Below are positions 15,882 through 25,052 of a stretch of DNA of 31,886 nt, one piece after another; position 1 is the first letter of the stretch; each line of letters opens with the position of its first letter. The translations under genes and the position numbers were made by a program. Origin of the DNA: Pullilachnospira_A gallistercoris (GTDB taxonomy: Bacteria > Bacillota > Clostridia > Lachnospirales > Lachnospiraceae); the NCBI GenBank assembly GCA_018712125.1, contig DVHM01000062.1:1-31886 (forward strand), written 5' to 3'. The notes under the pieces were generated by a model. That model did not search any database, was not told where the DNA came from, and worked only from the letters and a program-made list of their open reading frames with translations.

Positions 15882-18800
15882 ATGTCCCTACAGTTTATCA
15901 TCGGCAACGCGGGAAGCGGAAAATCCACCCTGCTTTATCAACAGATTATTCAGGAATCTCTGCGCCGTCCTTCCCAGAAATTTCTGGTTATCGTGCCGGA
16001 ACAGTTTACCATGCAGACTCAGAAGGAGTTTGTGCGGCTTCATCCCAGCCATGCTATCATGAATATTGACATCCTGAGCTTTGAGCGTCTGGCTTACCGG
16101 GTATTTGATGAGCTGGGCACCGACACGCTTACCGTGCTGGAGGAGACGGGAAAAAATCTCCTTCTGCGCAGAGTCGCCAGAGAGCGGGGCGATGAGCTGA
16201 AGGTTCTGGGGCGCAACATGAAAAAGAAGGGATATATCTCCGAGATCAAATCGCTGATCTCCGAGCTGTCCCAGTATCATATCTCTCCCGATGATTTTCT
16301 CGCCATGGCTGACGGGGCGGGGATGTCCGCCTCCTTCCGCAGCAAGGCGGAGGATATTCTTGTGATGTACCGGGGATTTCTGGAGGCGATCGCCGGACGC
16401 TATATTACGGCGGAAGAGCTGCCGGAACTTCTGACCCGGGTGGTGGATCAGTCCCGGCTGGTAAAGGGATCTGTGATGGCCTTTGACGGGTTTACGGGAT
16501 TTACACCGATTCAGAATCAGCTGTTGAGAAAACTGTTGACGCTGGCGGAGCGCACGATGGTAACGGTGACCTGCGATGTGCGGGAGAATCTTTTCGGAGC
16601 CTGGCGGGAAGAAGATCTCTTTGCCATGAGCAAGAAAATGATCCGGGGCCTGACCGATATGGCCCGGGAGACGGGAACGGAACTGGAAGATGTCATATAC
16701 TGCGACGGGAAAGAGCGCAGGCGTTTTGTCCCGGGAGGATATCTGCAGCATCTGGAGCAGAATCTGTTCCGGCGCAGAGCGGTACCTTTCGGGGGAGAAT
16801 GCGCGAAAGGCGCTGCCACAGACGACGCGGCGGATGCCATCCGTATTTACAGCCTTGCCAGCCCGAGAAAAGAACTGGAATTTGTGGCCAGTCAGATCTG
16901 CGCCGGCGTGCGCCAGAAGGGATACCGCTACCGGGATTTCGCGGTGGTCTGCGCCAATCTGGGAGATTACCGTTTCCTGGTGCCGAGGGTGTTTGACGCT
17001 TATGGGATTCCCTATTTTGTGGACGCCAAGACGGAGATCGTGTTCCAGCCCTTCACGGAATTTCTCAGCAGCCTTCTGCAGATGGTGACGGATCGCTTTT
17101 CCTATGAGAGTGTGTTCCGTTTCCTGCGCAGCGGCCTGACAGATCTTTCCGACGGGGAGATCGACGAGCTGGAAAATTATGTACTGGCCACCAGAGTCCG
17201 CGGATTCAGGAAATATGACGCGCCTTTTGCCGTCATGCCGGAAACTTACAGGGCAGAAGATCTGGTGGCGTTAAACGAGATACGGGAGAAATTTATCGCT
17301 CCGCTGCGGCCTTTCTGCGCCTCTGTGCGGGGCAGGAAACACACGGCCGCGGAAATTTCCGAGGCTCTTTACCGCTGTATCGTTTCCTGCGACGCGGAGG
17401 CGAAGCTCAAGGAGCGAAGCCGGCGCTGTGAGGAGGCTCACGAGGAGGAGAAGGCCCGGGAGTACAGTCAGATCTATGGGATCGTCATGGATCTTCTGGA
17501 CAAGATGGTCTTTCTGCTCGGGGAGGAGCAGATGCCCCTGGAGGAATATCAGGAACTTCTGGAGAGCGGTTTTGAGGCGGCGAAAATCGGCGTGATTCCG
17601 CCGGGCAGCGACTGTGTGATGGTGGGGGATATCGAGCGTACCCGTCTGGATCACGTGCGGGTGCTCTGCCTGATCGGAGCCAATGACGGCGCAATCCCGA
17701 AGACGGTGGGGCGGGGAGGTATCCTGTCCCAGATGGAACGGCAGCAGCTGAAGGAAGCGGAGTATGAACTGGCGCCCACGGACCGGGAGAAGGCTTTTAT
17801 GCAGAAATTCTATCTGTACCTGACTCTGACGAAACCGTCAGATGAGCTGATTGTCAGCTACACCAGGGTGGATACGGCAGGGGCGGCCCTGCGCAGATCC
17901 TACCTGATCGGAACGTTGCAGCGTCTGTTCCCCCAGGTTGCAGTGGAGGAGATAGAGCGGGAGAGCCCGGCGGACTATCTGGCTTCCGAGCGGACTCTGC
18001 ACGGGTTTGTGTCGGAGGCGCTGCGGGAATATGTGGCACAGGAATCCCCAAAAGACCGGGGACAGGAAGAATCGGACAGACAGCGGTATCTGGCCGCGGC
18101 GCTGTCCTGGTATGGGCGGAGCCGGCCGGATGAGCTTGAGACAATGCTGGAGGCAGCCTTTTATCATCACAGGAGCGAGGCGGTGGGCCGGGCAGTTATG
18201 GAGGAGTTGACGGGCAGAGATCTGGTGGGGAGCGTTACCCGGCTGGAGCAGTACGCCCGCTGTGCCTACGCCTATTTTCTGTCCTACGGGCTGCAGCTTC
18301 AGGAACGGAAGGAGTACGCCCTGGAGCCGGTGGATATGGGTACGCTCTACCACGAGGCGCTGGAACGGTATTCCCGGCTTCTGGAGGACGCGGGGGAGAG
18401 CTGGTTTTCCATTTCCCGGGAGCGGATGGATGAGCTGGTGGGACAGGCGGTTCTGGCCACTTACCAGAATCTGAAAAAGACGGAGATCCTGGAGGATGCC
18501 CGGGATGCCTATGTGCTCAGACGCATGGAGAAAACGCTCCGTCAGACGGTACAGGTTCTGACCGGGCAGGTTCGGAAGGGAAAATTTGTGCCGAGGGCTT
18601 TTGAGGTGGATTTTTCGCAGGTTTCGGATCTGGGAGCCTTGCAGTTTGCCCTGGACGAGATGCACCGGATGCGTCTGCGGGGAAAGATTGACCGCCTGGA
18701 TACCTACGAGACGGATCGGACGGTCTATGTGAAGATCGTGGATTACAAGTCGGGCAATCAGGATTTTGACCTGCTTCGCTTTTATCACGGGCTGCAGATT

Positions 18801-19400
18801 CAGCTTGTGTTGTATATGGGCGCTGCCATGGAGGGAGTCTCCAGGGAACATCCGGGGAAGGAAGTGCTGCCCGGAGCCATGTTCTATTACCATATCGATC
18901 ATCCGCTGGCGGACGGGAACCGTTTCCGGAAACCGGAGGAGGTAAAGCAGGAAATTTTCCGGCAGCTGAAAATGCGGGGACTGGTCAACGCCCAGCCCGA
19001 GGTTATCGATGCCCTGGACGTCGGGCTGGCCGGGAGATCGGATGTGATTCCGGTTACCCTGAAGAAGGACGGGACGCCGGGGGCGGTCTCCAGCGTCATG
19101 GATCCAAAGAGGATGAACCTGTTGTACGAGTACGTCCGCCGGCAGATCGCCGATACCGGGCGGCATATTCTGGAGGGCGATTTCGACTGCAGACCTTATC
19201 TTCTGGGACAGAGCGGGGGATGTGACTACTGTGACTATCACAGCATCTGCGGCTTTGACAGGAAACTGGAAGGCTATCAGTGCCGGAGGCTGGAACAGCT
19301 GTCGAATGAGGAGATTATGGCAAAGATAGAGAAAGAACTGGAAGAGGGAGGAAAAGAGGATGGCGACGACGTGGACGGAGGATCAGCTGAGGGTCATTGA
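15882..19400 (+). CDS. addB: ATP-dependent helicase/deoxyribonuclease subunit B
   Basis: AddB, with AddA, forms the Firmicutes counterpart of RecBCD, which resects double-strand breaks for homologous recombination and recognises Chi. Walker A GNAGSGKST is at 8-16. The C-terminal RecB-type nuclease has DYK at 954-956. Four cysteines, Cys794 and the trio Cys1114, Cys1117 and Cys1123, match the 4Fe-4S cluster that pins the AddB nuclease domain. The length of 1172 residues is normal. It starts 24 bases after the kinase gene with a weak ribosome binding site (AAAGGCGG), and overlaps addA by 41 bases (19360-19400). Whether the DUF975/two-component genes and addBA share one transcript is likely from spacing but not proven. 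Confidence 0.97.
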   Translation: MSLQFIIGNAGSGKSTLLYQQIIQESLRRPSQKFLVIVPEQFTMQTQKEFVRLHPSHAIMNIDILSFERLAYRVFDELGTDTLTVLEETGKNLLLRRVARERGDELKVLGRNMKKKGYISEIKSLISELSQYHISPDDFLAMADGAGMSASFRSKAEDILVMYRGFLEAIAGRYITAEELPELLTRVVDQSRLVKGSVMAFDGFTGFTPIQNQLLRKLLTLAERTMVTVTCDVRENLFGAWREEDLFAMSKKMIRGLTDMARETGTELEDVIYCDGKERRRFVPGGYLQHLEQNLFRRRAVPFGGECAKGAATDDAADAIRIYSLASPRKELEFVASQICAGVRQKGYRYRDFAVVCANLGDYRFLVPRVFDAYGIPYFVDAKTEIVFQPFTEFLSSLLQMVTDRFSYESVFRFLRSGLTDLSDGEIDELENYVLATRVRGFRKYDAPFAVMPETYRAEDLVALNEIREKFIAPLRPFCASVRGRKHTAAEISEALYRCIVSCDAEAKLKERSRRCEEAHEEEKAREYSQIYGIVMDLLDKMVFLLGEEQMPLEEYQELLESGFEAAKIGVIPPGSDCVMVGDIERTRLDHVRVLCLIGANDGAIPKTVGRGGILSQMERQQLKEAEYELAPTDREKAFMQKFYLYLTLTKPSDELIVSYTRVDTAGAALRRSYLIGTLQRLFPQVAVEEIERESPADYLASERTLHGFVSEALREYVAQESPKDRGQEESDRQRYLAAALSWYGRSRPDELETMLEAAFYHHRSEAVGRAVMEELTGRDLVGSVTRLEQYARCAYAYFLSYGLQLQERKEYALEPVDMGTLYHEALERYSRLLEDAGESWFSISRERMDELVGQAVLATYQNLKKTEILEDARDAYVLRRMEKTLRQTVQVLTGQVRKGKFVPRAFEVDFSQVSDLGALQFALDEMHRMRLRGKIDRLDTYETDRTVYVKIVDYKSGNQDFDLLRFYHGLQIQLVLYMGAAMEGVSREHPGKEVLPGAMFYYHIDHPLADGNRFRKPEEVKQEIFRQLKMRGLVNAQPEVIDALDVGLAGRSDVIPVTLKKDGTPGAVSSVMDPKRMNLLYEYVRRQIADTGRHILEGDFDCRPYLLGQSGGCDYCDYHSICGFDRKLEGYQCRRLEQLSNEEIMAKIEKELEEGGKEDGDDVDGGSAEGH

Positions 19401-22400
19401 GACCAGGGACAGCAATCTGCTGGTCTCAGCGGCGGCCGGTTCGGGAAAGACGGCGGTGCTGGTGGAGCGGATCATACAGCGGATAACGGATCAGGACCAT
19501 CCCATCGACATCGATGAGCTTCTGGTGGTAACCTTTACCAGCGCTGCGGCTGCAGAGATGCGGGAGAGAATCCGGGACGCAGTGGAACGTGCCCTGGATC
19601 AGGACGGGGACAATCCGCATCTGCTGCGCCAGATGACCCTGGTTCACAACGCTCAGATTACCACGATCCACAGCTTCTGCATGAATGTGATCCGCAACCA
19701 CTTCCATGAGATCGATCTGGATCCGGGATTTCGCATTGTGGACGAGGGCGAGAACCGGCTGCTGATGGCGGATACCATGGATGCCCTGATGAAGAGACAC
19801 TACGAGGAGGAGGCGGAGGGGAGCATTTTCTTCTCCCTGGTGGACGCCTACGGCAAGCGGGGCAGAGACACCTCCGTGACAGAGATGATTCTGGATCTCT
19901 ATGAGAAGGCTCAGAGTTATCCCTGGCCCGGCGAGTGGCTAAAGAGCACGGTGGAGTCCTACCGGGCGGCCACGGAGGAGGAGCTGGCCGAGACTCCCTG
20001 GATGGAGTTTGCCCTCTCCTACGCGAAGAGCAGGATCGGGGATGTCAGGGAACAGACGGCAGAACTGGTAAAGCTCTGTCAGCTCCCCGAGGGGCCGGGC
20101 TGCTATCTGGACAGCCTCACTCTGGATCTGGAGATCTATGACCGGCTGATGGCGGGGGATACCTACGGGGATCTGGCGCGGGCTTTCCGGGATCTGAAAT
20201 TCCCGAAGATCGGAAACAGCAGGGGCTTTACCGGAGATCCCGAGCTTTTGGAGCAGGTAAAATCCGGTCGGGACGCCTGCAAGAAGGCCATCGACAAACT
20301 GGCGGAGGATCTCTTTTTTGAGAAGACCTCGGAGGTGCTGGCGGATATGGCATGGCTGCTTCCCTATATGGAGGAACTGGCCCTTCTGGGGGAGGAGTTT
20401 GGCCGGGATTTCGCCCGGGTAAAGCGGAAGAAAAATCTGCTGGATTACGGGGATCTGGAGCATATGGCGCTGGAGATTCTCGTGGACAGCGAGACGAAGG
20501 AGCTCCGTCCGGCTGCCCTTGAATATCAGAGACAGTTCGCGGAGGTCATGATCGACGAGTATCAGGACAGCAATTACATACAGGAGGCGATTCTCACCAG
20601 CGTCTCCAGAGAGCGCGCGGGAGGCCATAACCGTTTTATGGTGGGGGACGTGAAGCAGTCCATCTATCGTTTCCGGCTGGCCTGTCCGCAGATTTTCATG
20701 GACAAGTATGCCGCCTACTCCCGCGAACCCGGGGCGAAGGATCTGCGGATCGATCTGCATATGAATTTCCGGAGCCGCAGGGAGGTGCTGGATTTTGTCA
20801 ACGATATCTTCTACCCGTTGATGAGGAAGGATATCGGAAATGTGCTTTACGACGATCAGGCGGCTCTCTATGTGGGAGCCCAAAATTACCGGGAGATGGA
20901 CGGGATGTTCGCCCCGGAGATTCTGGTGGGCGATTTCGCCGACGTGGAGGACCCGGGGGAGGAAGACCGGCTGACCTATGAGGCAAAGATCGTGGCAGAC
21001 CGGATCCTGGATATGAAAAGAAATCAGATGGTCACAGACAAGTCCGGCGGCCAGCTGCGGCCGGTAAGGTTTTCCGATATTGTGATTCTGATGCGCAGCC
21101 CCGGCAGCGGCGGAGAGACCTTTGTGGAGGTGCTGCGGGAAAACGGGATTCCGGCTTTCATGGAGAGCCGTACCGGTTATTTTACCTCCACGGAGGTGGA
21201 GACGGTACTGAGTCTTCTGAAAATTCTGGACAATCCCTACTGGGATATCCCCTTGACCGCGGTGCTCCACTCCCCGATGTTCGGTTTTACGGACCGGGAA
21301 CTGGCTGAAATCCGCGGCAGGCAGGAGGGGAGCTTCGCCCATGTCTTTTTCGACTGGGCCAGGACCCACAGCCGGGAGAAAAAGGTGGAAAAATTCCTCT
21401 CCTTCTATGACCGGGCCCGGGAGAAGGTGGCGGATACGCCAATCCACCGACTTCTGGAGTTTGTTCTGGAGGAGACCGGATATCTGGATTATGTCACTGC
21501 CATGCCTGCCGGGGCGGGACGCCGTGCGAATCTGGAAAAGCTGGTGGATCAGGCGGTGGCCTATGAGCAGACCAGCTATAAAGGCCTGTTTCATTTTGTG
21601 CGCTATATCGAGCATCTCCAAAAATACGAGGTGGATTTCGGGGCCGCGGAGCTGATCAGTGAAAATGACGATGCCGTGCGGATCATGAGTATCCACAAGA
21701 GCAAGGGGCTGGAATTTCCGGTGGTCTTTGTGAGCGCCCTGGGGAGGCAGTTCAACCGGCAGGACAGCCGGGGGAGAATGGTGGTACATTCTGATTACGG
21801 GGTCGGCCTGGAGTATGTGGATGACGCGGCCGGCGTGCGCAAGAGTACCCTGTACAAGAAGGCAGTGGAGCGCGCGATCACGGTGGAGACGCTGGGTGAG
21901 GAGATGCGCGTGCTGTATGTGGCGCTGACCCGGGCAAAAGAGAAGCTGGTGCTCACGGGAGTGTGTAAGGACGCGGTAAAGGAGCTTGCCCTGTGGAGGG
22001 CGCAGAAGCGCGCGCTGTCCTATACGGAACGCCTTACGGCATCCTGCTTTCTGGAGTGGGTGGTGCGCTGCGCGTCCCTGTATCCGGACCGATACAAGAT
22101 AACCGTCTGCACACCGGGAAAAACGGCGGAGCAGGAGGCCTCCGGGGAGATGAACCGACAGAGGCGGCGCCTGGATCTCCTGCGGGATATGGCCGGCGCG
22201 GACGCGGATCTGACCGGCTGGATGGAGGAGCAGATGACCTTCGCCTATCCCTTCGAGGGGGAGCTTCGCTACAAGGCAAAGTATTCGGTGTCGGAGATCA
22301 AGCACCGGGCCATGGAGGCGCTGACGGATGAAAGTTCCGGGGAGCAGCTCTTTTCCGCCGGGGAGGAGGAGGCCTGCGTGCCTCAGTTTATCTCCGGGAA

Positions 22401-22935
22401 AAAGCGCGAGGAGGCCTCCGCGGGAGCGCTGCTGGGAACGGCGGTGCACCGGGTGCTGGAGTGTCTGGATTTTACCAGGGAACCGCTGGGGGATTCTCTG
22501 GAGGATCAGATACGGCAGATGGAGGAGGACGGAAGGCTGCTGGAGGACCAGGTCAAAAGAATCCCGCTGGAGAAGGTCAGAAAATTTCTGGGTACATCCA
22601 TCGCCGGACGCATGGCGGTGGCAGCGGCGGCGGGGTGTCTCTTCCTGGAGCAGCCCTTTGTCATGGGAGATCTGCCGGAGAAAATTTTCGGCGACGGATC
22701 CGCCTCCGAGGAGATGCTCCTGGTGCAGGGGATTATCGACGTCTTTTTCGAGGAGGAGGACGGCATTGTCCTGCTGGATTACAAGACGGACCGGGTGCGG
22801 GAGGCGGAGGAACTGATTCGCCGTTACAGAAGGCAGCTGGAACTCTACGGGGAGGCTCTGGAGCGGACACGGGGCAAGCGGGTCAAGGAGCGCTACCTCT
22901 ATTCCTTCGCCCTGGGGGAGACGATTCGTGTGTGA
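19360..22935 (+). CDS. addA: ATP-dependent helicase/nuclease subunit A
   Basis: AddA is the UvrD-like helicase and second nuclease of the AddAB complex. Walker A AAAGSGKT is at 24-31 and the DEYQD helicase motif II at 399-403. Further helicase motifs visible are VGDVKQSIYRFR, LHMNFRSR, IMSIHKSKGLEFPVVF and LYVALTRAKEKL. The C-terminal nuclease has Asp1127 (GIIDVF) and DYK at 1140-1142. The length of 1191 residues is normal. The ATG at 19360 lies inside addB and follows GGGAGGAAAAGAGG, so translation is coupled and the subunits are made together. No clear terminator follows; the next gene has its own strong promoter 36 bases downstream. Confidence 0.97.
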   Translation: MATTWTEDQLRVIETRDSNLLVSAAAGSGKTAVLVERIIQRITDQDHPIDIDELLVVTFTSAAAAEMRERIRDAVERALDQDGDNPHLLRQMTLVHNAQITTIHSFCMNVIRNHFHEIDLDPGFRIVDEGENRLLMADTMDALMKRHYEEEAEGSIFFSLVDAYGKRGRDTSVTEMILDLYEKAQSYPWPGEWLKSTVESYRAATEEELAETPWMEFALSYAKSRIGDVREQTAELVKLCQLPEGPGCYLDSLTLDLEIYDRLMAGDTYGDLARAFRDLKFPKIGNSRGFTGDPELLEQVKSGRDACKKAIDKLAEDLFFEKTSEVLADMAWLLPYMEELALLGEEFGRDFARVKRKKNLLDYGDLEHMALEILVDSETKELRPAALEYQRQFAEVMIDEYQDSNYIQEAILTSVSRERAGGHNRFMVGDVKQSIYRFRLACPQIFMDKYAAYSREPGAKDLRIDLHMNFRSRREVLDFVNDIFYPLMRKDIGNVLYDDQAALYVGAQNYREMDGMFAPEILVGDFADVEDPGEEDRLTYEAKIVADRILDMKRNQMVTDKSGGQLRPVRFSDIVILMRSPGSGGETFVEVLRENGIPAFMESRTGYFTSTEVETVLSLLKILDNPYWDIPLTAVLHSPMFGFTDRELAEIRGRQEGSFAHVFFDWARTHSREKKVEKFLSFYDRAREKVADTPIHRLLEFVLEETGYLDYVTAMPAGAGRRANLEKLVDQAVAYEQTSYKGLFHFVRYIEHLQKYEVDFGAAELISENDDAVRIMSIHKSKGLEFPVVFVSALGRQFNRQDSRGRMVVHSDYGVGLEYVDDAAGVRKSTLYKKAVERAITVETLGEEMRVLYVALTRAKEKLVLTGVCKDAVKELALWRAQKRALSYTERLTASCFLEWVVRCASLYPDRYKITVCTPGKTAEQEASGEMNRQRRRLDLLRDMAGADADLTGWMEEQMTFAYPFEGELRYKAKYSVSEIKHRAMEALTDESSGEQLFSAGEEEACVPQFISGKKREEASAGALLGTAVHRVLECLDFTREPLGDSLEDQIRQMEEDGRLLEDQVKRIPLEKVRKFLGTSIAGRMAVAAAAGCLFLEQPFVMGDLPEKIFGDGSASEEMLLVQGIIDVFFEEEDGIVLLDYKTDRVREAEELIRRYRRQLELYGEALERTRGKRVKERYLYSFALGETIRV

Positions 22936-22970
22936 TTCGTAATATTTTTTCAAAAATGACAGGCGGATAC

Positions 22971-22999
22971 TTGTATATCCAGTGAAGTCTCAGTATAAT
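22971..22999 (+). promoter_or_regulatory. Strong sigma-A promoter downstream of addA
   Basis: TTGTAT (22971-22976) and a consensus TATAAT (22994-22999) are 17 bases apart, 35 bases before the start codon of the small acidic protein gene. It probably drives that gene and the lipoprotein gene after it. Confidence 0.88.
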
Positions 23000-23033
23000 A
23001 TTTTCTTAAAGAGGGAAAAGGAGGAAACTGTTA

Positions 23034-23293
23034 TGAACAGTTACGACGAGGAATGTATCCAGTTTTTTCTGGAAAATCAGCTTCAGCTTTTTCCCGAGGC
23101 TGTTGCTGAGACACCGGAGGAGGCGGAAGAGTTTCTGGATGACTGCATGGCTGTAGTCTGTGACACCAGAAAGGAAGCACTCGCATATCTGGAGGAAGGA
23201 ATGGATGTTTCCGGTATGTCCGAGGAGGAAATCCTGGAGTCGGAGGAAGTGTTTGCTCTGCCCAGCGGACGGTATCTGATTGTGGAAGCATGA
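23034..23293 (+). CDS. Small acidic protein of unknown function
   Basis: 86 residues, strongly acidic (about a quarter Asp plus Glu), without a membrane segment or signal peptide. It starts NSYDEECIQFFLENQLQLF, has an EEAEEFLDDCMAVVCD segment with two Cys, and ends in a LPSGRYLIVEA strand. I know similar short proteins in Lachnospiraceae genomes but no function for them; some database entries call them glyoxalase, which nothing in the sequence supports. The ATG follows AGGAGG by 9 bases. The lipoprotein gene begins 19 bases after the stop, so both are probably transcribed from the promoter at 22971-22999. Confidence 0.85.
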
Positions 23294-23312
23294 CAGGAAA
23301 GGGAAAAGAAAC

Positions 23313-24311
23313 ATGAGAGGAAGAAGAGGGCGGATCGCAGCAGGGCTCGTACTCTGTATGGCGCTGCTGTTGTTTGGAGGCTGCTCCGTTGGCGGTACAA
23401 AGATATTTTTCGCTTCCGGCTGCGGATGGAATGACGTGTTTAAAATTGGAGGGATGGCCTGCAGCCAGAAGGAGGCAAAGGTCTATCTGATGAACTACAA
23501 GAATCTCTACGGCGTGGTTTATGACACGGATCTCTGGAGCGGAGATTTTGACACGGAGACCGTGGAGAATACCCTGAAGGAGGAAGTGCTGCAGTACCTG
23601 ACCCGGGTTTATACTCTCAACGTATACGCGAAGGAGCAGGATATTGCCCTGGATTCCGGGGAGGAGGACGCTGTGAAACAGGCGGCGGCGGAATACTATG
23701 ATTCCCTGACTGAGGCGGAGCGCTCTTACAGCGGGGCTTCTCAGAGCGATATCGAGCGGATGTATCAGCGCTACGCTCTGGCAGTCAAAGTATACGAGCA
23801 GCTGATGGAGAGTGTGGATGAGGAAATCAGCGAAGATGAGGCCAGGGTAATGGACGCAAACCTGATCTTCGTGACGGACGAGGCCAGAGCCAACGAGATC
23901 GAGCAGAGTCTGGCGGCAGGGGCATCTTTTACCTCCCTGGCACAGATGTACAACGAGCTGGATCAGACCAGCGTGTCCTTTGGACGGGGACAGTACCCCG
24001 AGGCGGTGGAACAGACGGCTTTCTCCCTGGAAAATGATCAGATTTCCGGAAAGATTGCGGCGGACGGCGGCTACTATTTCATACAGTGCGTCAACAAGTA
24101 CAACCAGGAGCTGTCGGAGGCCAACAAGGAACGGATTATCACCACAAGGCAGCAGCAGGAACTGGAAAATATCACAGCATCTCTGGAGGAGAATCGCTAT
24201 TGTGAGTTGAACAAGGGTCTCTGGAATCGGCTTCACGTGGAGAATGGCACAGAGCTTACCACGGATTCTTTTTTCCGGGTTATTGAGTCCCATATGCACG
24301 GCGGAGTCTGA
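23313..24311 (+). CDS. PpiC/PrsA-like foldase lipoprotein
   Basis: 332 residues. The N-terminus is basic (RGRRGR), then a hydrophobic stretch (8-22) and a lipobox-like FGGC with Cys24, so it should be a lipoprotein attached to the outer face of the membrane. The central part resembles the SurA/PrsA N-terminal helical region (about 45-150). A parvulin-type peptidyl-prolyl isomerase domain seems to lie at about 160-262 (NLIFVTDEARANEIEQSL, FTSLAQMYNE, GYYFIQCVNKY). Conserved parvulin residues are only partly kept, so it may act as a chaperone without isomerase activity. It would help secreted proteins fold. The upstream in-frame start at 23280 overlaps the previous gene; the ATG at 23313 is preferred. 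Confidence 0.83.
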   Translation: MRGRRGRIAAGLVLCMALLLFGGCSVGGTKIFFASGCGWNDVFKIGGMACSQKEAKVYLMNYKNLYGVVYDTDLWSGDFDTETVENTLKEEVLQYLTRVYTLNVYAKEQDIALDSGEEDAVKQAAAEYYDSLTEAERSYSGASQSDIERMYQRYALAVKVYEQLMESVDEEISEDEARVMDANLIFVTDEARANEIEQSLAAGASFTSLAQMYNELDQTSVSFGRGQYPEAVEQTAFSLENDQISGKIAADGGYYFIQCVNKYNQELSEANKERIITTRQQQELENITASLEENRYCELNKGLWNRLHVENGTELTTDSFFRVIESHMHGGV

Positions 24312-24345
24312 TTTTACAGGGATTTGCGGAAGAAAGAACAAAAAA

Positions 24346-24376
24346 TTGTGGAAAAATTTCCAGGATGTGATAAAAT
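24346..24376 (+). promoter_or_regulatory. Extended -10 promoter for the histone-H1-like gene
   Basis: TAAAAT at 24371-24376 has TG one base upstream (24368-24369). TTGTGG at 24346-24351 could be the -35, although the 19-base spacing is long. The start codon is about 90 bases downstream. Confidence 0.6.
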
Positions 24377-24465
24377 ATTCAGGTAAGCATTGTGCGACAG
24401 CCGTATCGGGAAGGAAGGGCTGTGTGCGATGTTTCAAACCAGCCAAGCGAAGGGAGATATGGAAA

Positions 24466-24939
24466 ATGGCAACAACAAAAAAGGTAACAGCAGAGGACGT
24501 GAAGAAAGCAGCAGAGACTGCCAAGAAAGCCGCATCGGAAGCTGTCGCCGAAGCCAAAACCGCTGTAAACGAAGCTAAGACAACAGTGTCAGCCGAGACC
24601 AAGAAGGCTGCGGAGGAGACCAAGAAAGTGGCTGAAAAAGTAAAGACAACGGCAAAGAAGGCGACGGAGACGGTGGCCGCGGAGACAAAGAAGGCGACAG
24701 CAAAGAAGCCTGCCGCAAAGAAACCTGCTGCGAAGAAGGCAGAGGTTGTGAAGACCGCAGTTGTACAGTTTGCCGGAGATGAATACAAGGTAGATGAAGT
24801 CATTGCCAATGCGGAGGCCGCGTTCAAAGCGGAGAACAAGAGAAAGGCAATCAAGGACATCAAAGTGTACATCAAGCCGGAGGATCATGCGGCATACTAT
24901 GTGGTAAACAACGAGTATGCGGGCAAGATTGATCTCTAG
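24466..24939 (+). CDS. Lysine/alanine-rich histone-H1-like protein with DUF6465-type C-terminal domain
   Basis: 157 residues in two parts. Residues 1-95 are almost only Lys, Ala, Glu, Thr and Val in amphipathic repeats, ending in PAAKKPAAKKA-like units that resemble the tails of histone H1 and bacterial H1-like proteins. Residues about 96-157 form a compact domain (VVQFAGDEYKVDEVIANAE, then IKVYIKPEDHAAYYVVN) that I assign to DUF6465, found in Clostridia; its function is unknown. The tail suggests nucleic-acid or other polyanion binding, but its glutamates make it less basic than true H1. The ATG at 24466 lies 9 bases after AAGGGAG. It has its own promoter and a strong terminator downstream, so it is a single-gene unit. 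Confidence 0.85.
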   Translation: MATTKKVTAEDVKKAAETAKKAASEAVAEAKTAVNEAKTTVSAETKKAAEETKKVAEKVKTTAKKATETVAAETKKATAKKPAAKKPAAKKAEVVKTAVVQFAGDEYKVDEVIANAEAAFKAENKRKAIKDIKVYIKPEDHAAYYVVNNEYAGKIDL

Positions 24940-24988
24940 GGAGCAGAGCTCGAAAGAGGAGCCTCATAGAGACGGACGTCGGACACGC

Positions 24989-25031
24989 AAAAGGGACAGA
25001 GCATTTTTCATTTTGCTCTGTCCCTTTTTTT
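24989..25031. terminator. Bidirectional Rho-independent terminator
   Basis: AAAAGGGACAGAGCA (24989-25003) and TGCTCTGTCCCTTTT (25014-25028) form a perfect 15-bp stem around a 10-base loop, with extra T residues to 25031. Read from the minus strand it also ends in TTTT. It lies between the convergent histone-like and htpG genes and can serve both. Confidence 0.93.
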
Positions 25032-25052
25032 CACAGAAAACCGTGTTTCGGA

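Noticed and set aside
19939..22953. Open frame of 1004 codons on the minus strand, opposite addA
   Set aside because: Mirror of the strong codon bias in addA; no ribosome binding site or domain, and AddA motifs on the other strand are complete.
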